A stretch of 28,491 nucleotides of DNA from an uncultured Dialister sp. (GCA_934216155.1 CAKQBK010000030.1:1-28491); one strand, 5' to 3'; numbered from the stretch's first letter, positions 21,903 through 28,491 are shown. Notes: generated from the sequence alone by a model not told the origin. Numbers and translations: made by a program.

Positions 21903-21930
21903 TAAAAAACTTTCATCTGAAAGATGAAAG
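21903..21930 (-). terminator. Riboswitch-controlled terminator of metNIQ
   Basis: Read on the minus strand, CTTTCATCTTTCAGATGAAAG forms a hairpin followed by a run of T. Its position just after the aptamer fits the S-box mechanism, in which SAM binding lets this terminator form. Confidence 0.88.
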
Positions 21931-21939
21931 TGAAGGTCA

Positions 21940-22039
21940 CATCATCTTTCGAGTTTACACTCGCTGGAATTGGCACCGTTTCAAATAAGATGGTTGCCGT
22001 GGTTTCGCCGGGCCAGTCCCTCCGCCACTCATGATGAAT
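21940..22039 (-). ncRNA. SAM-I (S-box) riboswitch
   Basis: On the minus strand the conserved S-box core is plain: GAGTGGCGGAGGGACTGGCC, then CGAAACCACGGCAACC, then GGTGCCAATTCCAGCGA. P1 is formed by TTCATCAT at the start and GATGATG at the end. The terminator hairpin lies directly downstream. S-box riboswitches shut off methionine synthesis or uptake genes when S-adenosylmethionine is plentiful. The downstream metNIQ operon is a standard target. Confidence 0.95.
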
Positions 22040-22085
22040 TGGGTTATGAATTTGGGCACCATAAAATTATAGTGCGATTGAAACT

Positions 22086-22114
22086 ATAGTACTCTGTATG
22101 AGAAAGAATGTCAA
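22086..22114 (-). promoter_or_regulatory. Strong promoter of the metNIQ riboswitch transcript
   Basis: On the minus strand TTGACA (22114-22109), a 17-base spacer and TACTAT (22091-22086) form a near-consensus sigma-A promoter about 45 bases upstream of the S-box P1 helix. Confidence 0.8.
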
Positions 22115-22122
22115 GAGAAATA

Positions 22123-22345
22123 CAGTGAGGAGTTAGGAATTAGGAGTGAGGAGTGGTGGTGCGGCGCATAAAATTGGGAAGCACCGCAGATTTAGAAAGG
22201 TTATTATTCTGCCGTGAACTTTTATTTCATGTATCAAAATGCCGCTAGTTTCAAGGTTATAAAGGGTTATAAAAGGTTATGGGATACACATATCGTCATA
22301 ACCTTTTATAACCTTGATGAAAGCGGTATTTTATATATGGAATCA
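22123..22345. repeat. Composite repeat: covarying hairpin (copy 7) plus GTTATAAAAGGTTAT hairpin
   Basis: A GTGAGGAGTTAGGAATTAGG arm and GGTGGT precede stem GCGGCGC (22161-22167), loop ATAAAATTGGGAA and stem GCACCGC (22181-22187). AAGGTTATTATTCTGCC follows, then a long hairpin with left arm from GCCGCTAG (22241) through GGTTATAAAAGGTTATG, right arm CATAACCTTTTATAACC and GCGGTATTTT. The order of modules is the same as at 6515-6725. Confidence 0.75.
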
Positions 22346-22470
22346 AACGTAAAACGTACATGGTAGAATGATAACCTTGAGCAAAGCGAAATCTGCTCTA
22401 TGATTGCCAACGAAATCAGCACAATAATACCCTTTCTTCACAAGGTTTCAGCAGAATGATTACTAATGCT

Positions 22471-22499
22471 TTACGGCATGTTATCTCTAATGTTATAAT
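22471..22499 (+). promoter_or_regulatory. Candidate extended -10 promoter for the YerC-type regulator
   Basis: TGTTATAAT is a TGn-extended perfect -10 with a weak TTACGG 17 bases upstream. The leader contains ACAGGC...GCCTGT, a small hairpin, then CTAGTCACCAGTCACC, a short low-complexity arm ending next to the ribosome binding site. Confidence 0.5.
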
Positions 22500-22595
22500 A
22501 TGCTAAAGTAAATATATAAATAAGTAACAGGCGACTTGTGATGGGATGCCTGTATTTCCTAGTCACCAGTCACCATGCACGAAGGAGGAAAATAT

Positions 22596-22904
22596 ATGAG
22601 CGTAAATCAGAGATTGGTGAATCCTTTGACAGATCGTCTTTTTGATGGGATTCTGCAATTAAAAAATAGAGAAGAATGTTACGAATTTTTTGAAGACCTG
22701 TGCACCATCAACGAACTGCGGGATATGTCCCAGCGGTTGGAAGTGGCGCGGATGCTGCAGTGTGGGGAGAAGTATGACCGCATCGAAGAAGCCACCGGTG
22801 CCAGCACGGCCACGATTTCTCGTGTGAAACGGTGCTTGAAATACGGTGCCGATGGGTATGTGAATGTATTGTCTCGTCTGGCTGAAAAAGAGGAGAAGAA
22901 ATAA
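22596..22904 (+). CDS. TrpR/YerC-family helix-turn-helix regulator
   Basis: A 102-residue protein of the YerC/YecD family, related to the tryptophan repressor. LEVARMLQCGEKYDRIEEAT followed by GASTATISRVKRCLKYG forms the helix-turn-helix, and CTINELRDMSQR is the typical family lead-in. Its ligand and targets are unknown; this family is usually not linked to tryptophan genes. ATG 22596 follows GAAGGAGGAAAA; an upstream in-frame ATG at 22575 lies before that site. The stop overlaps the start of the next gene by one base (TAATG), so the regulator is translationally coupled to the phosphohexomutase. Confidence 0.9.
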   Translation: MSVNQRLVNPLTDRLFDGILQLKNREECYEFFEDLCTINELRDMSQRLEVARMLQCGEKYDRIEEATGASTATISRVKRCLKYGADGYVNVLSRLAEKEEKK

Positions 22905-24274
22905 TGGAATCTTTGCAGCTTTCTCATGAAGGGTTCAAAGCCTATGATATCCGTGGCGTGGTGCCCACCGAAGTCAATGAAGATTTGGCCTATCGGGTGG
23001 GGCGGGCTTATGGGGATTTGTACCATCCGAAAACCATGTGTATTGGGTACGATATCCGTCCCAGTTCGCAGGCCATTGCCCAGGCGGTGATGGAAGGTCT
23101 CATGGATAGTGGTAGCGATGTGTACGATATCGGCCTTTGTGGGACTGAAATGATGTATTTCGGGACGTTCTACTATGGTATGGATGGGGGCATGATGATT
23201 ACCGCTAGCCACAATCCGTCCAATTACAATGGTATCAAAATCGTTCGCCAAGGCGGCGTTCCGGTCAGTGCCGATACGGGTCTCAAAGATATCGAAGCAC
23301 TGGCTTTTTCTGGCCATTTCCAGGAAGGAAATACGAAGGGGACGCAGCACAGCAAAGAGATTTTACAGGACTACGTGCAGCACATTCTGAGTTTCGTGGA
23401 TGTAAAGCGAATGAAACCGTTCCATATCGCTGTGGATGCAGGCAATGGTTGCGCCAATGTGGTATTTAAAAAATTAAAGAAATACTTGCCCTTCACCTTT
23501 ACAGAACTGTACATGGATCCCGATGGCAGCTTCCCCCATGGTGTGCCCAATCCTATGCTGGAAGAATGTAGAAAACCGCTGGTCAATGCGGTGCTAAAAG
23601 AGAAAGCGGACCTGGGAATTTCCTGGGACGGCGATTTCGACCGGTGTTTCTTTATCGATGAAAATGGGAAATTTGTAGAAGGCTACTACATGGTGGGCCT
23701 TCTGGCGGAATATTTCCTGAAGCAGCACCCGGGAGAAACCATCATCCATGATCCACGGGTCTTCTGGTGCACCCAGAAAATCTGTCATGATTTGGGCGGC
23801 CATCCGGTGGAATCCAAAGGTGGCCATGCGTTCATGAAAGAAACCATGCGCCGGGTGAAAGGCATCTATGGGGCTGAAAACAGTGCTCACCATTTCTTCA
23901 GAGAATTTTCCTATTGCGATTCCGGTATGATTCCCTGGCTCATTGTGGCACAGCTCATGAGCGAAAAAGGAAAGCACTTGGGCGAATTGGTGGCAGACAT
24001 GGAAAAAGAATTCCCATGCAGCGGCGAAATCAACCTGCCAGCCAAAAAGGTGAAAGAAACCTTGGAAGCTGTGAAAGCCGCCTATGCACCGAAAGCCACC
24101 CACGTGGATGATACCGATGGGGTAGGGCTGGAATTTGAAAATTGGCGTTTCAACCTCCGCCCGTCCAACACAGAACCGCTGATTCGCTTCAACATGGAAA
24201 CACGGGGAGATCGAGCTTTACTGGAAGAAAAGAAAGCAGAAATCATGAAATTGGTAGAAGAAGTGAATAGGTAA
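22904..24274 (+). CDS. Phosphomannomutase/phosphoglucomutase
   Basis: A 456-residue alpha-D-phosphohexomutase interconverting the 6- and 1-phosphates of mannose or glucose, feeding nucleotide sugars for envelope polysaccharides. The four-domain family is shown by FKAYDIRGVVP near the N-terminus, the phosphoserine loop MMITASHNPSNYNG (Ser102), the metal loop WDGDFDRCF (Asp242, 244, 246), the sugar-specificity loop HHFFREFSYCDSG with AENSAHH, and the phosphate-binding RPSNTEPLIRF at the C-terminus. It most resembles AlgC/ManB-type dual-specificity enzymes. It is coupled to the upstream regulator by a one-base overlap. No clear terminator follows directly; a cluster of long hairpin repeats begins within 10 bases. 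Confidence 0.95.
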   Translation: MESLQLSHEGFKAYDIRGVVPTEVNEDLAYRVGRAYGDLYHPKTMCIGYDIRPSSQAIAQAVMEGLMDSGSDVYDIGLCGTEMMYFGTFYYGMDGGMMITASHNPSNYNGIKIVRQGGVPVSADTGLKDIEALAFSGHFQEGNTKGTQHSKEILQDYVQHILSFVDVKRMKPFHIAVDAGNGCANVVFKKLKKYLPFTFTELYMDPDGSFPHGVPNPMLEECRKPLVNAVLKEKADLGISWDGDFDRCFFIDENGKFVEGYYMVGLLAEYFLKQHPGETIIHDPRVFWCTQKICHDLGGHPVESKGGHAFMKETMRRVKGIYGAENSAHHFFREFSYCDSGMIPWLIVAQLMSEKGKHLGELVADMEKEFPCSGEINLPAKKVKETLEAVKAAYAPKATHVDDTDGVGLEFENWRFNLRPSNTEPLIRFNMETRGDRALLEEKKAEIMKLVEEVNR

Positions 24275-24278
24275 TAAA

Positions 24279-24475
24279 AAGGGTATTATTCTACTGATTC
24301 CGTGTATACAACATTGTAGTGATACCGCTTGCGATAGGGTTATGATTGTGCCTTGTACGTGTGGTGTTACATGGTGAAGATACCGCTAGTGATAGGGGTA
24401 TAAAAGGTTATGGGATGATGGATTTCCTCATAACCATTTATAACTTTATCGCTGGCGGTATTTTTTATGTTTTGG
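24279..24475. repeat. GTTATAAAAGGTTAT hairpin elements downstream of the phosphohexomutase
   Basis: GGGTATTATTCTACTG starts directly after the stop codon. A partial left arm (GATACCGCTTGCGATAGGG, 24320 on) is followed by a full hairpin: left arm GATACCGCTAGTGATAGGGG (24379 on) with GTATAAAAGGTTATG, right arm CATAACCATTTATAAC and ATCGCTGGCGGTATTTTTT. The final T run makes it a possible terminator for the regulator-mutase operon. Confidence 0.75.
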
Positions 24476-24610
24476 ATAGGCGAAGTCAAAAAATAACCCT
24501 TTATAACCTTTTGACGAAGGAAATCTTTTCTATGTTCGTTAGAAGAAGCCAAAGAGGTATAAGTTGGAACGTTGGACGATGAGTCTTTTGGTACTGATAT
24601 CGTTGGAGAA

Positions 24611-24742
24611 AAGGTTATTATTCTACTGTAAACGTTGCAGTGTCATGGGATAAAGAAATCCGCCAGCGATGGGGTTATAAATGGTTATGTAAAAACATAG
24701 AATCCCATAACCATTTATAACCCTATTGCTGGCGGTATTTTT
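24611..24742. repeat. Best-preserved GTTATAAATGGTTAT hairpin element
   Basis: AAGGTTATTATTCTACTG is followed by a stem of about 30 bp: CCGCCAGCGATGGGGTTATA and onward (24660-24689) against the mirror arm ending CCCTATTGCTGGCGG (24735). TATTTTT comes next. The pairing through CCGCCAGCGAT and its partner matches other copies even where bases differ. A partial right arm (GTCGCTGGTGGTAT) follows near 24781. Confidence 0.85.
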
Positions 24743-24867
24743 GCGTGATTATTAGAAGAAATCAGTATAATCAATAACCTTGTCGCTGGTGGTATGTTGA
24801 AGTGTTAAGCAGATGAAATTAGTAGAATAATAACCTTTTGCAATAGCAAAATAATGAAAATTGACTC

Positions 24868-24896
24868 TTGCATTTTTATGCTCAAAGATGTATATT
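24868..24896 (+). promoter_or_regulatory. Candidate promoter upstream of the first amino-acid-binding protein
   Basis: TTGCAT, a 17-base spacer and TATATT form a moderate promoter. A gap of about 240 bases to the gene contains a possible short leader peptide (24929) and a palindromic element (24957-25100). Confidence 0.45.
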
Positions 24897-24928
24897 ATCT
24901 ACATAAAAATTCACGGTGAGTGAATAAG

Positions 24929-24961
24929 ATGAATATTTATGTAAAGAAAATAACCTGTTAA
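24929..24961 (+). CDS. Possible 10-codon leader peptide
   Basis: ATG AAT ATT ... TGT TAA encodes MNIYVKKITC, with GGTGAG eight bases upstream and a candidate promoter at 24868-24896. The end of the frame overlaps the GTTAAG terminus of a palindromic repeat. The surrounding ACATAAA/TTTATGT pairing could form a hairpin. A leader ending in Cys before an amino-acid transporter gene is suggestive of attenuation, but such a short frame may be chance. Confidence 0.2.
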   Translation: MNIYVKKITC

Positions 24962-25100
24962 GTTGAATAATTATGGAATGATTTTTAGCGAAGAGAGCAT
25001 TTCCCTGGTGTTCATTGGCAGATTCGAGGACCTGAGAACCTTGAGCAACCTGAGAAACCTGTAAGCACTATGAAATCATACCTACTTACTCAAGTTCTTA
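24957..25100. repeat. Palindromic element with GTTAAG/CTTAAC ends, short copy
   Basis: The left end CTGTTAAGTTGAATAATTATG, a very short left arm, the GGCAGATTCGAGGACC motif, right-arm 9-mers (CTGAGAACCTTGAGCAACC) and the right end CAAGTTCTTAACG. It ends just upstream of the ribosome binding site of the next gene. Confidence 0.6.
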
Positions 25101-25133
25101 ACGGGACAATCACACAGAGAAGGGGTCTTTATT

Positions 25134-25988
25134 ATGAAGAAAATGATGAAACTTGCTATTTTGGGGATGGCAGCTGCCAGTGTATTTGCTTTGGCTGGAT
25201 GCGGGGACGATAAGAAAGCCGATTCTGCAGCTTCTTCTGCCCAGGCTGGACAGAGCGCACTGATGCAGAAAATCAAGAAAGATGGAAAACTGGTCGTGGG
25301 TACCGCTCCGGGATTCCCGCCTTATGAATTCCTGGACACTTCCGTGAAAGACAAGAAAGTCGTCACTGGCATCGACGTGAAGATCGCCGAAGCCATTGCG
25401 AAGAAACTGGGCGTGAAGCTGGAAGTACAGGACATGACCTTCCAGTCTCTCCTGTCCTCTATCACCACCGGAAAAGTGGATATCGCTATTTCCGCCATCA
25501 CACCGACCGATGAAAGGAAGAAAACTGTCGATTTCTCTGACAGCTACCTGGTAGGGAAACAGACCTTGCTGGTTCGCAAAGACGATGCAGGGAAATATAA
25601 GACCCTGGCCGATTTCAATGGCAAGAAAATCGCTGTGCAGAAATCCACGCTGCAGGAAAAACTGACCACAGAACAAATCAAAGATGCCCAGATTGTGGCA
25701 TTGGCGAAAGTACCGGACGCTTTGATGGAACTGAAACAGGGCAAAGTGGACGCCGTACCGGTACAAAGCATCGTTGGCGGTCAGTACCTGGTCACCAATC
25801 CAGACCTGGCTCCGACGGAAGTATACTTTGACATCAATTCCCAGGGCTCCGCTGTAGCCGTACCAAAAGGCAGCGATGACATGATTAAACTGATCAATGA
25901 AGTCATCAAAGAAAACCAGGAAAATGGAAATATCGACAAATGGGTTGATGAAATGACGAAGAAAGCGGTAGAAAATGCACAGAAGTAA
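25134..25988 (+). CDS. Polar amino-acid-binding lipoprotein (SBP_bac_3), first of two paralogues
   Basis: A 284-residue periplasmic-side substrate-binding lipoprotein of the polar amino-acid ABC family. The signal peptide ends in ALAGC with Cys23 lipidated, followed by an Asp/Lys/Ala/Ser linker. The ligand-binding fold shows GTAPGFPPYEFLD, GIDVKIAEAIAKKLGV, LLSSITTGKVDIAISAITPT, then DERKKTVDFSDSYLVGKQTL. The Arg in this last motif normally binds the ligand alpha-carboxylate. IAVQKSTLQEKL and KQGKVDAVPVQS follow. ATG 25134 has GAAGGGG upstream. No permease or ATPase gene is nearby, so it must use a transporter encoded elsewhere. The ligand (arginine, glutamine, cystine or similar) cannot be told from sequence alone. 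Confidence 0.92.
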   Translation: MKKMMKLAILGMAAASVFALAGCGDDKKADSAASSAQAGQSALMQKIKKDGKLVVGTAPGFPPYEFLDTSVKDKKVVTGIDVKIAEAIAKKLGVKLEVQDMTFQSLLSSITTGKVDIAISAITPTDERKKTVDFSDSYLVGKQTLLVRKDDAGKYKTLADFNGKKIAVQKSTLQEKLTTEQIKDAQIVALAKVPDALMELKQGKVDAVPVQSIVGGQYLVTNPDLAPTEVYFDINSQGSAVAVPKGSDDMIKLINEVIKENQENGNIDKWVDEMTKKAVENAQK

Positions 25989-26039
25989 CCACTAGCGGAT
26001 AAGCCTGTAGCGTCAGTGGTGAAATTTTGGTAAGTGGAA

Positions 26040-26212
26040 TAGGTTATTATTCTACAGAAAGACCGTTGAGGACAATGGTGCTATTTCGCTAAGCCACAAG
26101 GTTATCATTTCTACCAGGTGTGGTTTGGGACAATTGGATACATGATGATAGCGACGGGGTTATAAAAGGTTATTCAATAGAGTGGTATAACCTTTTATAA
26201 CCTTTTTATTTG
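26040..26212 (+). repeat. GTTATAAAAGGTTAT element ending in a terminator-like hairpin
   Basis: AGGTTATTATTCTACAG begins the element. At 26158-26202 the stem GGTTATAAAAGGTTAT / ATAACCTTTTATAACC closes on TTTTTATTT, which is a convincing rho-independent terminator form. It lies between the two binding-protein genes and would separate their transcripts. Confidence 0.8.
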
Positions 26213-26318
26213 AAATCTTGCTCATTGAGAATCGCGGAATCAGAGAGCTATAACCTGCCCGAAGGGCTAACCTGTAAAACACGTGATGATTTCGGCAGAA
26301 ATGAGGATATTCTCATTC

Positions 26319-26348
26319 TTGACAACCACATTTCCATCATGCTACTAT
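26319..26348 (+). promoter_or_regulatory. Promoter of the second binding-protein gene
   Basis: TTGACA, an 18-base spacer and TACTAT, about 100 bases upstream of ATG 26448. This argues that the second paralogue has its own promoter. Confidence 0.7.
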
Positions 26349-26447
26349 TTCGACAGTTATATCAAGGTATTAGGAAAATTTCACACTAATCTCCAATCCC
26401 TAGTCATATATTATATGTATTATATTATTGAAAGAGAGGTCTTTCTT

Positions 26448-27293
26448 ATGAAGAAATCCGTCAAATTTGCACTTCTCGGACTGGCTGCGGCTGGTGCTTT
26501 CCTGATGGCTGGCTGTGGTGATGACAAAGGGGCTGCCAAACCAGCTGCTTCTGGCGACCAGGCCCAGGGTGAACTGATGCAGACCATTAAAAAGAGAGGC
26601 AAACTCATCGTAGGTACCTCCTCCGGTTACCCGCCATATGTATTCGTTGACGCCACTTCTGCTGATAAGAAAGTCATCGGCTTGGATATGGAACTGTGCC
26701 AGCAGATTGCTGACAAACTGGGCGTGCAGATGGAAGTACAGGATATGGGATTCTCCGCTCTTCTCTCTTCTGTTACCGCTGGTAAAGTGGATATTGCCGT
26801 CGGCGGCGTAGCTCCTACACCAGAACGTGAAAAAGCTATGGCTTTCTCTGATGTATATCTTCCTACAGAACAGAAACTGTTGGTATTGAAAAAGAACCAG
26901 CACGTTTTTAAAACAGCAGCAGACCTGAAAGGCAAGACCATCGGTGCTGAAAAATCCACCACACAGGAAGCTACCGCACAGAAAGTCGAAGGTGCTAAAG
27001 CGATGGGCCTCTCCAGCGTGCCTGATGCGATCCTGCAGCTGAAAAATGGCAAACTGGACGGCATCGTACTGGAAGGGGTCGTTTCCAAACAGTATCTGAT
27101 TTTTAATGATGACCTGGCACTGGCTGATGTACAGTTTGACGGCGCAAAGAAGATCTCTGCTGTAGCTCTCAAAAAAGGCAACGACGACCTGGTGAAGATT
27201 ATCAACGAAATCATCAAACAGGACACCGAATCCGGTCAGTTTGAAAAATGGGTCGATGAATACAGCAAACTGGCTGTAGAAAAAGCAAAGTAA
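26448..27293 (+). CDS. Polar amino-acid-binding lipoprotein (SBP_bac_3), second of two paralogues
   Basis: A 281-residue substrate-binding lipoprotein, by eye about half identical to the one at 25134 and in the same order of motifs. The lipobox is FLMAGC (Cys23). It has GTSSGYPPYVFVD, GLDMELCQQIADKLGV, LLSSVTAGKVDIAVGGVAPT, the ligand-binding PEREKAMAFSDVYLPTEQKL, GAEKSTTQEA and KNGKLDGIVLEG. It differs at pocket-lining places (for example AISAITP versus AVGGVAP), so the ligand may differ. ATG 26448 follows AGAGAGGTC and matches the length of its partner; the frame opens 55 codons upstream, but that stretch includes the promoter. The pair probably arose by tandem duplication with later repeat insertion between the genes. 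Confidence 0.92.
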   Translation: MKKSVKFALLGLAAAGAFLMAGCGDDKGAAKPAASGDQAQGELMQTIKKRGKLIVGTSSGYPPYVFVDATSADKKVIGLDMELCQQIADKLGVQMEVQDMGFSALLSSVTAGKVDIAVGGVAPTPEREKAMAFSDVYLPTEQKLLVLKKNQHVFKTAADLKGKTIGAEKSTTQEATAQKVEGAKAMGLSSVPDAILQLKNGKLDGIVLEGVVSKQYLIFNDDLALADVQFDGAKKISAVALKKGNDDLVKIINEIIKQDTESGQFEKWVDEYSKLAVEKAK

Positions 27294-27334
27294 GCGGTCA
27301 TATCGTTTGCGGCAGTAGTGGCAAATCGATTCGC

Positions 27335-27402
27335 ATAGTAAGGTTATAAAAGGTTAAAAGGGGTATGAAAGGTTATGAGAGTGACCTTTTGTGCCTCTTT
27401 TT
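27335..27402. repeat. Degenerate GTTATAAAAGGTTA element after the second binding protein
   Basis: AAGGTTATAAAAGGTTAAAAGG is followed by AAAGGTTATGAGAGTGACCTTT and CTCTTTTTTG. It is a decayed member of the hairpin family and may still end transcription of the gene at 26448. Confidence 0.5.
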
Positions 27403-27426
27403 TGCTGGTGACTAGGGGTAATGCTG

Positions 27427-27495
27427 TTAAGTAGAGCGAAAATATGGGGGTGCACTTAAGCCTCTAAGGTTTCTCAAATGTGTCGATGCTTGTCC
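27427..27495. repeat. Half copy of the GTTAAG-ended palindromic element
   Basis: The left end CTGTTAAGTAGAGCGAAAATA and left-arm pieces CTCTAAGGTTTCTCAAATGTG are present; the right arm is missing. I see no gene in 27496-27952. A perfect CGGGAAA/TTTCCCG hairpin at 27589-27603 is the only other structure noted there. Confidence 0.5.
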
Positions 27496-27952
27496 TTATT
27501 GGATGTATGTGGTCATGGGATATACTATGAATTATTTTTTTAAAAGAGGGTCACAAAATCGTCCCTTGTTACGATACTAGTATTGGAAGCGGGAAAGTTT
27601 CCCGGACATTTTAAACCCAATGACTTCCATTCCTTTCTATCCTAGGCGGAGGGGGAGAGAAGAAATGGGAATGAAATATGCGACTGTAACCGCTTCCCTT
27701 TTCCAGGGGTTCTGCCCGGGAGGAATCTATTGGAAAAGTAGCAAGACAAAAATAAAAAGCAGAAAAGCAAATCTGAAAGTAAGGAACTCTCATTGCTCTG
27801 ACGACTAGTTCTGGGCCACCTCTGTGTGAGTAAGACATATTGTCCGGAAACGTCACGTTCTCGACCAGGCGCCTGATTCATTGGATGAGACTACTTCAGA
27901 AAAGGAAATGCTTTTCTGCTTTTTTGCGTGGGAGACGGCCTTGTACGGTATG

Positions 27953-28145
27953 TCATTAAGTTTAGGATTTACGTTGGTAGGTATGATCCCGTTAGTGATG
28001 GCAGGTTGCTCAGGTCCTTCGAATGTGCCAATAGATGCTAGCGTTATTAGCATATTCTAGAAACGTGAGAAACCTTAGCATCCTGAGCAACCTGAGTAAC
28101 CTTTGCATCAGCAGGAATCATCGCATATTTTCCTTAACTTAATAG
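27953..28145. repeat. Palindromic element with GTTAAG-type ends, right-most copy
   Basis: The left end CATTAAGTTTAGGATTTACG is followed by GGTTGCTCAGG, TCGAATGTGCCAATAG, the centre CTAGCGTTATTAGC, and right-arm 9-mers CCTGAGCAACCTGAGTAACC. The right end is TCGCATATTTTCCTTAACTT. The remaining 28146-28491 is A/T-rich, with one doubtful open frame and no supported gene. Confidence 0.65.
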
Positions 28146-28491
28146 CCATGCTCTTGTATGGTACTGTAACTGATAAAAGGTATGGATATGAATTTTTTTA
28201 TCAAAATGTTCCGAATGGAGAAGATGAGTCTACTATATTGATGGAGAGGGAAAAAGGAATCTTTCCGGAATACCAAACCCAGTCTTTGCTATCCAGAAGT
28301 ACGAACCTTAAGGACTGGCCAGTAAAGAATGGGTATGGTATAAATTTAAGATTTCCTATTCTCTATCCCAGCCAATCAGCGGGCCCGCAGAGAGACTGAA
28401 AATGAAATAACTACATAGTGGATGCTCGTTAATTATTTAAGCTAAATTTCAATCGATTACTACTGTATTTTTCATGTATATTATACTATAA

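Noticed and set aside
24346..24582. 78-codon frame downstream of the phosphohexomutase
   Set aside because: It is made up entirely of the GTTATAAAAGGTTAT palindromes.
27620..27808. 62-codon basic open frame
   Set aside because: No family resemblance, no good ribosome binding site at its start, and unusual composition. It could be checked by homology search but is not supported here.
27895..28059. Hydrophobic reading frame with a lipobox-like MAGC
   Set aside because: The second half is the left arm of a GTTAAG-ended palindromic element, and the apparent signal peptide reflects repeat sequence.
28103..28399. 98-codon open frame at the right end
   Set aside because: It begins inside a palindromic repeat. 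The downstream part (from about 28149) is protein-like in places, but no ribosome binding site or family supports it.

Overview
The window is a stretch of a bacterial chromosome, most likely a Negativicutes (a diderm Firmicute). The evidence is a fapR-plsX-fabH-fabD-fabG-acpP-fabF-rnc lipid cluster, an S-box (SAM-I) riboswitch in front of metNIQ, strong AGGAGG-type ribosome binding sites, several lipoproteins, moderate G+C, and intergenic spaces packed with palindromic repeats. Genus cannot be fixed from this window; Dialister, Megasphaera and Phascolarctobacterium relatives are all plausible. I see no tRNA, rRNA, CRISPR array, transposase or phage gene. Layout from left to right: an orphan membrane-bound hybrid histidine kinase (490-2361) lies between two halves of a 63-bp perfect inverted repeat (1-63 and 3162-3224). 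Next come three envelope or surface-sugar genes: a NodB-type polysaccharide deacetylase lipoprotein (3415-4314), a phosphodiester glycosidase-family protein (4577-5524) and a membrane-anchored protein of unknown function (5535-6467). pyrF-pyrE (7023-8356) follow. A minus-strand FMN oxidoreductase of the nitronate monooxygenase/FabK superfamily (9059-10114) points away from the fatty-acid and phospholipid cluster (10828-18036), which is headed by the malonyl-CoA-sensing repressor FapR and ends with RNase III. On the minus strand is a methionine ABC importer, metN-metI-metQ (21546-18777), with a SAM-I riboswitch, terminator and strong promoter at 21903-22114. A TrpR/YerC-type regulator overlaps a phosphomannomutase/phosphoglucomutase by one base (22596-24274). 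The last genes are two tandem paralogous polar-amino-acid-binding lipoproteins (25134-25988 and 26448-27293) without their permease or ATPase; the end of the window holds only repeats. How they work together: plsX, fabH, fabD, fabG, acpP and fabF give acyl-ACP initiation, elongation and phosphate transfer to acyl groups, under FapR. The enoyl reductase step is absent from the cluster and could be filled by the nearby flavoprotein, though its sequence looks more like nitronate monooxygenase. pyrF and pyrE make UMP. metNIQ imports methionine when SAM is low. The most unusual content is intergenic. At least six families of modular, nested palindromes recur: (i) short hairpins with a conserved A/T-rich loop and stems that covary between copies, sometimes paired head-to-head into cloverleaf-like elements; (ii) palindromic elements with GTTAAG...CTTAAC ends built from a 9-bp unit, including one 22-unit array; (iii) about 240-bp palindromes with CGTCATTTCGACCGA termini; (iv) long GTTATAAAAGGTTAT hairpins, some followed by T tracts; (v) low-complexity 6- to 8-mer arms (GTGACTG, GGATTAG, GTTAAC, TTGTTAG) that form stems next to ribosome binding sites; (vi) a broken GC-rich palindrome. 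The covarying hairpins are the best candidate for a previously undescribed system.
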